DNA of 64,000 nt, from contig NC_016604.1 in assembly GCF_000230895.2 (NCBI RefSeq), positions 310,001-374,000 of the forward strand, given 5' to 3'. Below are positions 18,049-27,409 of the stretch, piece after piece; positions within the stretch are counted from its first letter, which is position 1; each line of letters starts with the position of its first letter. The notes below the pieces were generated by a model. That model worked only from the letters and a program-made list of their open reading frames with translations, was not told the origin of the DNA and did not search any database. Position numbers and translations under genes: made by a program. The DNA is from Mycolicibacterium rhodesiae NBB3. Its GTDB lineage: Bacteria; Actinomycetota; Actinomycetes; Mycobacteriales; Mycobacteriaceae.

Positions 18049-19293
18049 GTGATATTTGCCTTGGCTAGCTACGGAACTCGCGGCGATATAGAGCCGACCA
18101 TCGCTGCCGGCCGTGAACTGCTACGCAGAGGGCACATTGTTCGCGTAGCTGTCCCACCCAACTTGGTCGGCTTCGTTGAGTCGGCCGGACTAAAGGCTGT
18201 CGCCTATGGGCCAGATCAGCAGGAGGGCTTCTGGGACGTGGACTTTCTCAGCAAGTTCTGGAAGGTCCGAAAGACGATCGACTCTTGGCGCGAAGCCCAG
18301 AGGCTTCTCATTGAGGCTTGGGCGAAAATGAGCCACACGTTGTTGACGATTGCCGACGGAGCCGACTTGCTGTTCACTGGCCCGGGGTTCCCGGGGGTAC
18401 CCGCGAATGTCGCGGAGTACTACAACGTGCCGTTGGCCGTGATGCACTACTTCCCAATGCTGCCTAACAGTCAGCTCGCCCCGAAAATGCCGGCTCCGGC
18501 AGTGCGCAGCGCAATGAGGATGCTGGACTGGCCCCAGCATTTCGTGACCAAGAAAGCCGAGGAGGTACAGCGCCATGAATTGGGGCTGCCCACGGCAACT
18601 CGTCCTGCACCGCGACGTATTACCGCGCGCGGATCGCTTGAAATCCAGGCCTATGACAAGGCGTGCTTCCCTGAGCTGGCAATCGAGTGGTCCGAATGGG
18701 GCGACCAAAGGCCGTTCGTTGGTACGCTGACCATCGAGACGGCGACGGACACCGATGAGGAAGTCGCCTCGTGGATCGCTGACGGGACTCCACCGATTTT
18801 CTTCGGCTTCGGAAGTACCACGGTGAAGTCTCCTATCGAGACGGTCGAGATGATCGCCGCTGCGTGTACAGCGCTCGGTGAGCGCGCGCTGGTGGGCTCT
18901 GGGCGAAGCGACTTCAGCGATGCGCCGCATTTCGACCACGTCAAGGTGGTGGGCTTGGCGAACTACGCGTCAGTCTTCCCCGCATGTCGAGCGGTCGTGC
19001 ACCACAGCGGTGCCGGGACCACGGCTGCGGGGCTACGCGCGGGGGTCCCCACGCTTAGCCTTTGGAGCCTGGGCGATCAGAGAATTTGGGCAAACCAGAT
19101 CGCACGTCTGAAGGTAGGTACCGCCCGGCCTTTCTCTACTACCACGCGCGAGACGCTTGCAAGCGACCTGCGCAAGATCCTCACCCCGGACTACGTGGCC
19201 CGAGCGCGCGAAATCGCCACACAGATGACTGCACCCGCCAAAAGCATCACCCGCACTGCCGATCTCTTGGAGAACTTTGCTCGCTCGCGGTAA
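18049..19293 (+). CDS. GPL-type UDP-glycosyltransferase
   Basis: A 414-residue GT-B enzyme of the mycobacterial Gtf family that glycosylates the lipopeptide core. N-terminal acceptor domain starts with IFALASYGTRGDIEP (residues 2-16); the donor-binding signature is VHHSGAGTTAAGLRAG near residue 317. The GTG start at 18049 is preceded by GGGAGG 9 bp upstream, a good ribosome binding site. It is closely related to the proteins at 21083 and 22645 and to the fragment at position 1. It carries Ser instead of Gly in the HHxGAGT motif. Convergent with the TylF-like gene, 15 bp apart. Which sugar it adds (rhamnose, 6-deoxytalose, fucose) is unknown. Confidence 0.92.
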   Translation: MIFALASYGTRGDIEPTIAAGRELLRRGHIVRVAVPPNLVGFVESAGLKAVAYGPDQQEGFWDVDFLSKFWKVRKTIDSWREAQRLLIEAWAKMSHTLLTIADGADLLFTGPGFPGVPANVAEYYNVPLAVMHYFPMLPNSQLAPKMPAPAVRSAMRMLDWPQHFVTKKAEEVQRHELGLPTATRPAPRRITARGSLEIQAYDKACFPELAIEWSEWGDQRPFVGTLTIETATDTDEEVASWIADGTPPIFFGFGSTTVKSPIETVEMIAAACTALGERALVGSGRSDFSDAPHFDHVKVVGLANYASVFPACRAVVHHSGAGTTAAGLRAGVPTLSLWSLGDQRIWANQIARLKVGTARPFSTTTRETLASDLRKILTPDYVARAREIATQMTAPAKSITRTADLLENFARSR

Positions 19294-19308
19294 GTCGCTG
19301 ATCTCGCC

Positions 19309-20115
19309 TCAAACGGCCGGTTTCATCAACAGACCCTGTCCGGTGGGCAACGTGCAGATCGGGACACCCAACTCACGGGCCACGGCATCCATACCCAGCC
19401 TCTGCTGGTCGCGGCCCCGCTGCCCGTAATCGTCTAGGAGAACGAAGGCTCCCGGAGTGAGGCGCGGCCAAAAGAAGCGCAGCGCAGCGACCTCCGGCGG
19501 CGAGCAATTCATGTCGATATGAAGATAGGCCACAGATTTGGACTCGACCTGATCCAGCGTCTCGGGAACCGTACCGGCGACGATGCGGACGTTCTTCCAC
19601 TCCGCAAAGTTCTTGCGCACACTCTCGACCGAGTTGGCGTAGATGCCGAAGTCGAGGGCGGCTTGGCTTTTGGCCAGAGCCCCTTCATCCTCTTCGGCAT
19701 CCGTGACAAAGCGTGGATCCATCCCGCCGAAGGTGTCCAACAGATAGAAACACTTGCCCAGCCGATCCCAGTCCAGATGCTGCATGATCGCACTGCTCAG
19801 AAACCCATGGCTGACTCCACACTCGACGAAATCGCCGTCGAGCTTGCTCGCGCTGATCGCCGCCCATAAGCCGATGTGGAATCGCCACTCCCAATGGTAG
19901 AAATCCTCACCGCCAATCGACTGCACACCGCGCGCATACGCACGACGAAACGCCGGGTCGTCCCTGAACGCATCGTTGTTGAAACAAATCAGCGCGTCGT
20001 CGGAATACACGTCGGGAAGGAAAGTCCGAGGAATGGCATACCCGGTACGCAGCGCCGCCCACATCAGTCGAAACTTCACTGGCCACTGCTTGGAAATCCC
20101 CACGGCGGTCACCAT
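19309..20115 (-). CDS. TylF-like (macrocin O-methyltransferase family) sugar methyltransferase, copy 1
   Basis: A 268-residue class I methyltransferase of the TylF/NovP family, which methylates sugar hydroxyls with a metal ion. Seen: DFVECGVSHGFLSSAI (SAM motif, ~92-107), YLLDTFGGMDPRF, YLHIDMNCSPPEVAAL (metal-binding Asp) and VLLDDYGQRGRDQQRL. The ATG at 20115 is selected because it aligns the N-terminus with its tandem paralogue at 20241; the frame is open 18 codons further. The two genes are separated by 125 bp and clearly arose by tandem duplication. GPL clusters hold several such rhamnosyl O-methyltransferases (rmt); the hydroxyl position is unknown. Confidence 0.87.
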   Translation of the reverse strand: MVTAVGISKQWPVKFRLMWAALRTGYAIPRTFLPDVYSDDALICFNNDAFRDDPAFRRAYARGVQSIGGEDFYHWEWRFHIGLWAAISASKLDGDFVECGVSHGFLSSAIMQHLDWDRLGKCFYLLDTFGGMDPRFVTDAEEDEGALAKSQAALDFGIYANSVESVRKNFAEWKNVRIVAGTVPETLDQVESKSVAYLHIDMNCSPPEVAALRFFWPRLTPGAFVLLDDYGQRGRDQQRLGMDAVARELGVPICTLPTGQGLLMKPAV

Positions 20116-20240
20116 ACAACTGCACGTAACACTTCTGTGGTAAACGGGACCGTTTCGCAGCAAACTCATTAGAGGAGCACAGAGTCAGCGCCTGTTGGAG
20201 TCGCTGACCGGATGCTGGCCCTTGTGAGCCGGCCCGGGCG

Positions 20241-21029
20241 TCAACCTGCGGGTTTGATGATCAAGCCTTGGCCGGTGGGCAACATGCACACGGAGACACC
20301 CAATTCACTTGCCACAGTATCGATGGCCAGTCGCTGTTCGTCACGGCCGCGATTTGCGTAGTCGTCGAGCAGCACAAAGGCACCCGGCGTCAGCTTCGGC
20401 CAGAAATAGTGGAGTGCGGCGACTTCTGGTGGAGCGCAGTTCATGTCGATATGGAGGTACGCAACCGCGTCTGAATCCACCTCGTCCAATGTCTCGGGCA
20501 CTGCACCTACGATGATCCGCTGGTTCTTCCATTGCGCGAAGTTGGCCCGGACACTATCGACGGAACTCACGTACATACCGGTGTCGACGTGGTGCTTGCT
20601 GACCTCGAGTGCTCCCGCCTCGCGTTCGGCCGCGGTGACAAAGCGGGGATCGAGCCCCGAGAATGTATCGAGCAAATAGAACGTCTTGCCCAGCCGATCC
20701 CAATCCAGGTACTCCATGATGGCACTGCTGAGAAACCCGTAGCTCACGCCGCACTCGACAAAATCACCCTCGAGCTTGCTCGCGCTGGACGCCGCCCATA
20801 GACCCACATGCACCCGCCACTCCCACTGATACCAATCCTCGTTACCGAGGGAGCGAGCGCCACGCTTGTAGGCGCGCTTGAACGCCGGGTCGTCGACAAA
20901 CGCATAGCTGTTGAAGCAAATCAATGCGTCGTTTGCATACACCCGGGGTAGCAGAGTGCGCGCAAGCCAGTATTCGAAACGCACAAACTGAAGCCAGATG
21001 CGCGTCTTGGTTGACAGTCCAGGTGCCAC
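20241..21029 (-). CDS. TylF-like (macrocin O-methyltransferase family) sugar methyltransferase, copy 2
   Basis: A 262-residue paralogue of the neighbouring protein at 19309. Shared blocks include DALICFNSYAFVDDPAFKRA, DFVECGVSYGFLSSAIMEYL, FYLLDTFSGLDPRFV, YLHIDMNCAPPEVAALHYF, and the tail LPTGQGLIIKPAG. The metal and SAM residues are kept in both copies, so both are probably active. The start is GTG at 21029. It lies 53 bp downstream of the Gtf at 21083 and is probably co-transcribed with it. The likely role is O-methylation of a different hydroxyl, or of the sugar added by the adjacent Gtf. Confidence 0.88.
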   Translation of the reverse strand: MAPGLSTKTRIWLQFVRFEYWLARTLLPRVYANDALICFNSYAFVDDPAFKRAYKRGARSLGNEDWYQWEWRVHVGLWAASSASKLEGDFVECGVSYGFLSSAIMEYLDWDRLGKTFYLLDTFSGLDPRFVTAAEREAGALEVSKHHVDTGMYVSSVDSVRANFAQWKNQRIIVGAVPETLDEVDSDAVAYLHIDMNCAPPEVAALHYFWPKLTPGAFVLLDDYANRGRDEQRLAIDTVASELGVSVCMLPTGQGLIIKPAG

Positions 21030-21082
21030 GCCAGCAACCCTAACATCGGCCGACTTCGGGGACCGGCTTGCCAGTGGAGCGC

Positions 21083-22354
21083 TTAGACGCAGACTCTCGT
21101 GCGAGCATATTTCTCCAGCAGATCCGCTGTGCGGCCTACGCTTTCACTAGGCTTAGTCATCCGAGCGGCGAGGTCGCGGGCATTCGCTACGTATTCTGGG
21201 GCGAGAATTCGACGAAGATCAGCGACCAATGTGTTCGCCGTTGTGCTCGCGAAGCGCCGACCGCCGCCCACTTTCAATCGCTTCAACTGATTGGCGAAGA
21301 ACGGTTGATCACCTGCTGTCCACAGGATCAGTGTGGGTACCCCGGCGCGCAGACTGGCGGCTGTGGTGCCGGAACCGCCGTGGTGGACGATCGCGCGGCA
21401 GGCCGGAAAAACTCTCTCATAGTTTGCAGCGCCGACGACCATCACGTGGTCGTAGTCAGGTACGCCGGTAAAGTCAGTCCACCCAGAGCAGATCAGCGCC
21501 CGCTCGCCCAGTTGTGTACATACGTTGCTGATCATCCTGACTGTGTCGGCAGGAGATTCCACCGGCATACTGCCGAAGCCGAAGCAAATCGGCGGCGAGC
21601 CGGACGCGACCCATGACGAGATTTCATCATCCCGATCCGTGGTCAGCCCCATCGTCAGAGCACCCACAAATGGCCGGCGGCCATTCCACTTCCGCCACTC
21701 TTTCGCCAATCCCGGAAAGACCACCTCGTCGTAGGCCTGAATCTCAAGAGACCCGCGCTCGGCGATCCGCCCCGGAGAGGCCTCTGTCGCGACCGGCAAT
21801 CCGAGTTCACGGCGCTGCGCGTCCTCGGCCTTTTTGTTCATACGCCAACACATCCAGTCGTACGCCTTAAACCCTGTGCGGGCCAGGGGCGCCGGAACAT
21901 ACGGTATGAGGTGGCCGTTTGGTCGCATGGGAAAGTAGTGCAGTACGGCCAGAGGGATGTCGTAGTACTCACCGACGTTGACGGCAAGGTCTTGATAGAG
22001 CTGCCCGGTGAACAACAGATCGGCGCCGGCAGCAAGTGCTGTCAAGGTCCTACTCATATCCGCCCAGTGCCTCAGCACTGGTTCCCAAGCTTCGCGCATC
22101 AGCTTGATGGGCTCGCGGACTGTCCAGAAATTGCGGTACAACTTCGAGAACTTGAGGAGAATCTCGTCATCCCAAAAATCGTGTGGCGGCGGTCCGTAGG
22201 GAACCGCGGTCAGCCCGATCTTGCCGGCGAGATCCATCAAGTTCGGCGGAACCGCCATCCGCACTTCGTGCCCACGGCCTTGCAGCTCTCGGCCAGTGGC
22301 AAGCAACGATTCGATATCACCCCGCGTCCCGTACGCTGCCAGCACAAACTTCAT
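21083..22354 (-). CDS. GPL-type UDP-glycosyltransferase
   Basis: A 423-residue GT-B glycosyltransferase of the Gtf family. The ATG at 22354 begins MKFVLAAYGTRGDIE, the family N-terminus; the longer frame from 22414 adds unrelated residues. The donor-binding signature VHHGGSGTTAASLRAG lies near residue 320. The middle region EYYDIPLAVLHYFPMRPNG is shared with the fragment at position 1. It is upstream of the TylF copy 2, and downstream (290 bp) of another Gtf. Together the Gtf-methyltransferase alternation suggests stepwise glycosylation and methylation of the lipopeptide. Substrates are unknown. Confidence 0.92.
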   Translation of the reverse strand: MKFVLAAYGTRGDIESLLATGRELQGRGHEVRMAVPPNLMDLAGKIGLTAVPYGPPPHDFWDDEILLKFSKLYRNFWTVREPIKLMREAWEPVLRHWADMSRTLTALAAGADLLFTGQLYQDLAVNVGEYYDIPLAVLHYFPMRPNGHLIPYVPAPLARTGFKAYDWMCWRMNKKAEDAQRRELGLPVATEASPGRIAERGSLEIQAYDEVVFPGLAKEWRKWNGRRPFVGALTMGLTTDRDDEISSWVASGSPPICFGFGSMPVESPADTVRMISNVCTQLGERALICSGWTDFTGVPDYDHVMVVGAANYERVFPACRAIVHHGGSGTTAASLRAGVPTLILWTAGDQPFFANQLKRLKVGGGRRFASTTANTLVADLRRILAPEYVANARDLAARMTKPSESVGRTADLLEKYARTRVCV

Positions 22355-22644
22355 CGATGACCCCCATGCGCACGCCGTGCACGTTGCGCTGCACTTCACG
22401 ACCGGCAGCCGCATACGCGCGCCTTGACGGGCGAACCAACAGCCGACGGACTACTCCCATCGCGAACGTATCAGAATCGCACTCAACTAGCCCAGGCAAC
22501 CCTCAGATTTTTGTGTCAGACACCACAGCAAGCACCGAGGACACCACCGACCAGCGAGTTGGCGATACTGCCGCACGCTACGAAAGGGGGCCCTATCTGA
22601 TCAGCAAAACTTGGCGCCGACAGGCAACCGATAAAGGTTGTCGA

Positions 22645-23910
22645 TCAGCCGGAGGCCGAACCGGCGAACTTCTCAACACGATCAGCCGCGACGGCAACGT
22701 TGTCGGAGGGCTTGGTCATCTGAGCACCGAGCTCGCGGGCTCGGATGAGGTATTCCGGCGCGAGGATACGGCGTAGATCGGCAATCAACGTATCCCGGGT
22801 GGTTCTTGAAAATCGCCGGGTGGCGCCAACTTTCATCCGGCCCACCTGAGTTCCCCAGAGGGCCTGATTGGCGTCCATCGAGAGGATCAAGGTGGGCACG
22901 CCCGCGCGCAGGCTTGCGGCTGTGGTGCCGGAGCCGCCGTGATGGACGACCGCACGGCACATTGGAAAGACGGTTGCGTAGTTCACGCCACCGACAACCT
23001 TGACGCGGTCGGAGTTTGGCACACCGCTGAAGTCGCTCCAGCCGGCGCACACCAGTGCGCGCTCGCCCAACTCCCCGCACGCGGAACTGATCATCTCGAC
23101 AGTCTCAGCCGGAGATTCCACCGGCATGCTGCCGAAGCCGAAGCAGATCGGTGGTGATCCCGACGCAATCCATGACGTGATGTCGTCATCGACTTCGGTG
23201 CCGAGCTCCAGCGTCAGAGCGCCGACGAACGGCCGAAGACCATCCCACTTCACCCATTCCTCGGCCAACCCTGGGAAACACGCCTCATCGTAGGCCTGGA
23301 TCTCCAGAGATCCGCGTTCAGCAATCCGCCGGGGCGAGGGAGTCGTCGCTTTCGGCAATCCGAGTTCACGGCGCTGCGCGTTCTCTACTTTCTTGTTCAA
23401 ACGCCAGGTGAACCAGTCGAACAGCGTCATCGCGGGTCGGCGAAACGGCATTGGAAGGAACGTGACGAGTTGGCTGTTGGGCCGCATCGGAATGTGGTGC
23501 AGCGTCACCAGCGGGAGGTCAAAGAACTCGGCCACACTCACCGCGGTTTCTTGGTAAGCCTGACCAGCCAACACCACATCAGCATCGCGGGCCAGCGACG
23601 TCAGGGTAGTATTCATCTGCGCCCAGGACTCGTCGCTGAGATCCCACATCTGCCGCCACAACGCCCTGAGTTCGCGAACTCTCCAGAAGTTGTGGAAGGC
23701 GGACGTCCAAAACTTGCGGTAGATCTCGAGCCATGTCCGGGTGTCGAGCCCATAAGCGACTGTCTGGAGCCCGGCGGACTCGGTGAAGTCCATCAAGTCT
23801 GGTGCGACGGCCATAGTCACGTCGTGACCCCTGCGTTGCAACTCGCGAGCAATGACCAGCGAGGGTTCGACGTCGCCACGGGTTCCATAGCAAGCCAGCA
23901 CAATCTTCAT
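22645..23910 (-). CDS. GPL-type UDP-glycosyltransferase
   Basis: A 421-residue member of the same GT-B family. N-terminus MKIVLACYGTRGDVEPS; donor-binding signature VHHGGSGTTAASLRAG near residue 321; EIQAYDEACFPGLAEEW and GFGSMPVESPAETVEMIS match the paralogues. The ATG at 23910 is the only reasonable start. It lies 60 bp from the TylF-like methyltransferase upstream (23971). In known GPL clusters three Gtf enzymes add 6-deoxytalose to allo-threonine, rhamnose to alaninol, and further rhamnose; the window holds three complete copies plus one partial, fitting that number plus one for an extended hapten. Confidence 0.92.
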   Translation of the reverse strand: MKIVLACYGTRGDVEPSLVIARELQRRGHDVTMAVAPDLMDFTESAGLQTVAYGLDTRTWLEIYRKFWTSAFHNFWRVRELRALWRQMWDLSDESWAQMNTTLTSLARDADVVLAGQAYQETAVSVAEFFDLPLVTLHHIPMRPNSQLVTFLPMPFRRPAMTLFDWFTWRLNKKVENAQRRELGLPKATTPSPRRIAERGSLEIQAYDEACFPGLAEEWVKWDGLRPFVGALTLELGTEVDDDITSWIASGSPPICFGFGSMPVESPAETVEMISSACGELGERALVCAGWSDFSGVPNSDRVKVVGGVNYATVFPMCRAVVHHGGSGTTAASLRAGVPTLILSMDANQALWGTQVGRMKVGATRRFSRTTRDTLIADLRRILAPEYLIRARELGAQMTKPSDNVAVAADRVEKFAGSASG

Positions 23911-23970
23911 CGCGCAGCCAACATATCGGTCAGGCCGCAGGAGCGACCGTCAAGAGTGGACGAATTCTGG

Positions 23971-24768
23971 TCACGCTTTGCGCCAGAAGACGCCAGTCCC
24001 GTCCACTTCGTGGATCTCTTCGGTGATTCCGTAGGTTGTCCGGAAATCGGTTACGGCTTTTTTGCACGCCGCGATGGCATGGTAATCGTCGATGATGCAG
24101 AAGCCCCCCGACGAGAGTTTCGAATACAGCCCGTCCAGCGCTTGGATCGTGGATTCGTAGAGATCGCCGTCGAGTCGCAGGACTGATATTTGATCGATGG
24201 GTGCGTCGTGGAGCGTGTCTTTGAACCACCCCTTCACGAAACGGACCTGATCGTCCAGCAGGTCGTAACGCTTGAAATTGGCCCGCACTTCTTCTTCGGA
24301 CACGGCCAACGCGGCATAACGATACAACTTGTCGCCCTTGTCGTGCTTGTACTTTGCGGCATCGGGGCGCGGCAGGCCCTCAAACGAATCGGCGAGCCAG
24401 ACGGTTCGCTTCTCGTCTCCGTACGCCGCCAGGATCGCGCGCATGAGAATGGACGCGCCGCCACGCCACACGCCACACTCGACCAGATCGCCGGGAACGT
24501 TGTCTTCAAGAACTGTCTCGACGCAGTGCTGCAGGCTGGTGAGCCTTTGCATTCCGATCATCGTCAGTGCGTCCGCCGGCCAGTCAAGTCCCAGATCGCG
24601 GGCATGCGCGTTGAACGGGACCCTGCGGACGAGCATGAGGTTGCGCGTTCTGAGGAGAGCCCGTCCGGCGGTATACCAGCCAACCGGCACCAGCTCGTCA
24701 GCTCCGTACCGGGTGAGGTCCCGGCGAAGCAGATCCAGGTACGCAGCTCTCGTATCGCGCTCTGTCAC
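23971..24768 (-). CDS. TylF-family macrocin O-methyltransferase-like sugar methyltransferase
   Basis: A 265-residue TylF/MycF-type methyltransferase, more typical of the family than the tandem pair at 19309/20241. Seen: GMQRLTSLQHCVETVLEDNV, GDLVECGVWRGGASILMRAI (SAM site, ~95-114), ADSFEGLPRPD, LRLDGDLYESTIQALDGLY (metal Asp) and GGFCIIDDYHAIAACKKAV. The start is uncertain: GTG 24768 (chosen), TTG 24774 with AAGGGG six bases upstream, or TTG 24777. It is transcribed toward the Gtf at 22645. Role: O-methylation of a hapten or core deoxysugar. Confidence 0.88.
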   Translation of the reverse strand: MTERDTRAAYLDLLRRDLTRYGADELVPVGWYTAGRALLRTRNLMLVRRVPFNAHARDLGLDWPADALTMIGMQRLTSLQHCVETVLEDNVPGDLVECGVWRGGASILMRAILAAYGDEKRTVWLADSFEGLPRPDAAKYKHDKGDKLYRYAALAVSEEEVRANFKRYDLLDDQVRFVKGWFKDTLHDAPIDQISVLRLDGDLYESTIQALDGLYSKLSSGGFCIIDDYHAIAACKKAVTDFRTTYGITEEIHEVDGTGVFWRKA

Positions 24769-25161
24769 AGTCAACAAACGCCCCTTGTCTGGGATGCGGC
24801 CTGCCCGCCAATGCGGCGAGCATTGATGAACTCGGAGTGTACCCCGTCACGGTGTAAGCGCTGTTGCTGGTATTTGGCCTCGGTCGGACCAGATGAAGCA
24901 ATATCGTGCCCGCGATGAGGTTGCGTAGGAGTCACTTACTGGCCTTCTGCATGTCTGACAGGTAGTCCATTCGTGGCCGAGATCACGATTTCGGCCTTTG
25001 CCCTCGTTTGCCGGTCCTGCCAGCTGTTGCTGGTAGCAGCCGCCGACCGCATCGGTGCTGCGTCGCTTTTGAACGCACAACGAGGCCGGAGCGACGGACG
25101 GTGTCGCCGGACCGTGAGGACACTGGCGTCTTCTTACGGCTGGTCGCCTCTGATCCTTACA
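24769..25161. other. Intergenic gap, nothing recognised
   Basis: 393 bp between the TylF-like gene start and the acyltransferase stop, both on the minus strand. Frames in the gap give low-complexity, Arg-rich peptides that look non-coding. No strong hairpin or repeat was seen. It probably holds the promoter of the methyltransferase-Gtf operon. Confidence 0.45.
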
Positions 25162-26241
25162 CTAGGAGCTCTCGGCGGACCTGACACTCTCTACAGGGAT
25201 GCTCGTCTCGCGCCGGAGACGAGATTTCAACTGCATCGCGCGCTTCTCCACCAGAAACCAACTCAACGCAGCAACTGGCAAGGTGGCCAGAGCCGAGACA
25301 ACGAAAAAAGCAACCGGGTTCAAGAATGTGAGGCCAACGATAGCTAGTAGCTGCTGTATCGGGAATGCGTATATATAAAGGCCGTAAGACAGATCTGTGC
25401 GCAGCCTCAGCCGCTTGTCGCGGATCAGCGCGCCGGTGACGATGACGGCGTACGCAAGCGGAAGCGCTGCAACGAGCCGGTAGTCAGGCAGCAGGATCGA
25501 GGCCGCGACGACGGTCACCACACTCGCCGCGACAAGTGACCATTTCGCCGGGATAACGTCGCGCCAGTGATACATCACCGCGCCGGCCAAGAACATCAAG
25601 GCACATCGTGCCAGCAGCTGAGGGGCCGTCCATACACCCGGAAATGTAAGTGGCGGCAGCAACAATGCCCCAACCAATGCCACCGCGAAGAGGACGGGTG
25701 AAACCCAGCGGCGCGATGCTAGGCCGACCACGCCCAAAACTGCAACGGCCAGATAGCACAACACCTCCCAAAAGAGAGACCAGAGCGATGCATTCCAATC
25801 GCCGCTGAACGGAACCTCGAGCGGCGTGCCGCCGACATCGTGCTGAAGATTGAGTACTCCGAGATTCTTGAGGACGTACTCGAAGGGCGCTGTGGACATC
25901 AACAGCTTCGTAACCGACCCGCCCTGGATCGCTACACTGATCGGGGCGATCACGAACGCCGTCACGATCAAGCACACATAAAACCCCGGAAGAATGCGGA
26001 GCGCTCGCGCCGCAAGATACTCACGCAAGCGCGGGTTGGTAAGCCAACTCCTGGCAATGAGAAATCCTGAGACCGCGAAGAACCCGTCGACGCCCACCGC
26101 GAAAAGAAACTGAACGAGTGCCGCAGGCGGCATGCGGCCAGTGACCGGGAACGAGTGGAAGAGCATCACCTCGGCGGCCAGTGCAAGCCTCAAGGCGTTC
26201 AGGGCATTGTTTCGCGGATCGAAGACCTGCTCGAGTTTCAT
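25162..26241 (-). CDS. Acyltransferase 3 family membrane protein (Atf-like)
   Basis: A 359-residue integral membrane O-acyltransferase with about ten hydrophobic helices. Family 3 features are present: the N-terminal LNALRLALAAEVMLFHSF (catalytic His region), FFAVSGFLIARSW, the RALRILP motif, and a C-terminal LVEKRAM in place of the usual P-E-K box. GPL clusters carry atf genes of this type that acetylate the 6-deoxytalose. Its start overlaps the stop of the epimerase gene by 4 bp, so the two are translationally coupled. Position next to epimerase and mmpL4b supports an Atf1 role, but substrate is inferred. Confidence 0.87.
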   Translation of the reverse strand: MKLEQVFDPRNNALNALRLALAAEVMLFHSFPVTGRMPPAALVQFLFAVGVDGFFAVSGFLIARSWLTNPRLREYLAARALRILPGFYVCLIVTAFVIAPISVAIQGGSVTKLLMSTAPFEYVLKNLGVLNLQHDVGGTPLEVPFSGDWNASLWSLFWEVLCYLAVAVLGVVGLASRRWVSPVLFAVALVGALLLPPLTFPGVWTAPQLLARCALMFLAGAVMYHWRDVIPAKWSLVAASVVTVVAASILLPDYRLVAALPLAYAVIVTGALIRDKRLRLRTDLSYGLYIYAFPIQQLLAIVGLTFLNPVAFFVVSALATLPVAALSWFLVEKRAMQLKSRLRRETSIPVESVRSAESS

Positions 26242-27329
26242 CTAACCTCCACCGACTGTGTTCCGATCCATTCCAGAAGGGCTTTGACGCCGTCGTCGAG
26301 CGTCCAATTCGGACGCCAGAGCAGGTCGTCCTGCGCCGCGTCGATGGAGCAGCTTGCGGCGCGTACATCACCGTCACGGAATTTGGAAACGACTTTCGGC
26401 TCGGGCGCACCGCAGTTCGCGGCGATCATTCGAGCAAGCTCGTGGATTGTTGTGCCGGTTCCCGAACCGATGTCGACGCAACGCGATTCGGTCGCAGGCT
26501 TTTTCACCGCCGCTAGCAGCGCGTCGGCGACATCGTCGATGAAGACGAAATCCCTGATGATCCTGCCGTCTTCGTAGACCTCCAACGTTTGGTGGTCGCG
26601 CGCCAACCGCGCGAAGAGCGCGACGATTCCGGTGTACGAGTTCGTCAGCGACTGACCGGGGCCGAACACGTTCTGCAGACGTAACACGCTGAGGTTGGTG
26701 TCGTGCGCCGCCGTCCACGCGGCCAGCATGTGCTCCTGAGCGAGTTTGGTCGCTGCGTAGATGTTGGTCGGCCGGGGCTCGGTCCGGTCCGCGGAGCTGG
26801 GTAGCGGTGCCGCGGATTCGCCCGATGGTCCTTGGGGGTCCCAGATACCGGCTGACAATTGAGCATGGCTGCGAGGCCGCGGATAGAAGGCCTGTGTCGC
26901 GCATTGCCACGCGCCCTCGCCATAGACAGCCCTCGACGACGCAACGACGAGCTGTTCGGGTACCAGCCCCGAACGCGTCAGAGCATCGAGGAGCTGCGTA
27001 GTTCCCACCACGTTGACCGACCCGTGGCGGGTCGCCTCCGCCAGCGACTGTCCTGTTCCAGTCTCGGCCGCCAAGTGGACGATCTGGGTGGGTCGGAACA
27101 GCCGGAGCACAGCATCTATGTCAGGCGCATGAGTGACATCACCGGTGAACAGCCGTACCGAGGGTGGAAGATCGATAGGCTGGCTACCGGAATGAACTTG
27201 TGGATGCAAGACGTCCATGACTGCGACGTCATAGCCGTCCTTGACGAGGCGCCGCGAGAGCGCGGATCCGACGAATCCCGCCCCGCCAGTAATGAGCACG
27301 GATGCTGACAACGAACCGAACCCTCTCAC
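26238..27329 (-). CDS. NAD-dependent nucleotide-sugar epimerase/reductase (extended SDR)
   Basis: A 363-residue extended SDR. NAD-binding motif VLITGGAGFVGSALSRRL (~residues 11-28); VVASSRAVYGEG; intact catalytic NIYAATK (Tyr/Lys); VFGPGQSLTNSYTGI and RIIRDFVFIDDVADAL follow. It has an extra loop (QLSAGIWDPQGPSG...) between the SSxxVYG and YxxxK motifs. The GTG at 27329 is used; no strong ribosome site decides it. Located between atf-like gene and mmpL4b. In GPL loci an epimerase supplies dTDP-6-deoxy-L-talose from the rhamnose pathway; this is the likely job but not proven by sequence. Confidence 0.85.
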   Translation of the reverse strand: MRGFGSLSASVLITGGAGFVGSALSRRLVKDGYDVAVMDVLHPQVHSGSQPIDLPPSVRLFTGDVTHAPDIDAVLRLFRPTQIVHLAAETGTGQSLAEATRHGSVNVVGTTQLLDALTRSGLVPEQLVVASSRAVYGEGAWQCATQAFYPRPRSHAQLSAGIWDPQGPSGESAAPLPSSADRTEPRPTNIYAATKLAQEHMLAAWTAAHDTNLSVLRLQNVFGPGQSLTNSYTGIVALFARLARDHQTLEVYEDGRIIRDFVFIDDVADALLAAVKKPATESRCVDIGSGTGTTIHELARMIAANCGAPEPKVVSKFRDGDVRAASCSIDAAQDDLLWRPNWTLDDGVKALLEWIGTQSVEVR

Positions 27330-27339
27330 TATGTGCCAG

Positions 27340-27355
27340 GGAGGCGAAAGCCTCC
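27340..27355. terminator. Small hairpin between mmpL4b and epimerase genes
   Basis: GGAGGC-GAAA-GCCTCC: a 6-bp perfect stem with a GAAA tetraloop on the plus strand, located after the mmpL4b stop (27410, minus strand). No T-tract follows, so it may be a weak terminator or an mRNA processing/stability element. Confidence 0.3.
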
Positions 27356-27409
27356 GACCGCGTCGTCTCTTAGAGGCCGCGGCGGCTTACCATCACGCCT
27401 CCAGTGAAC

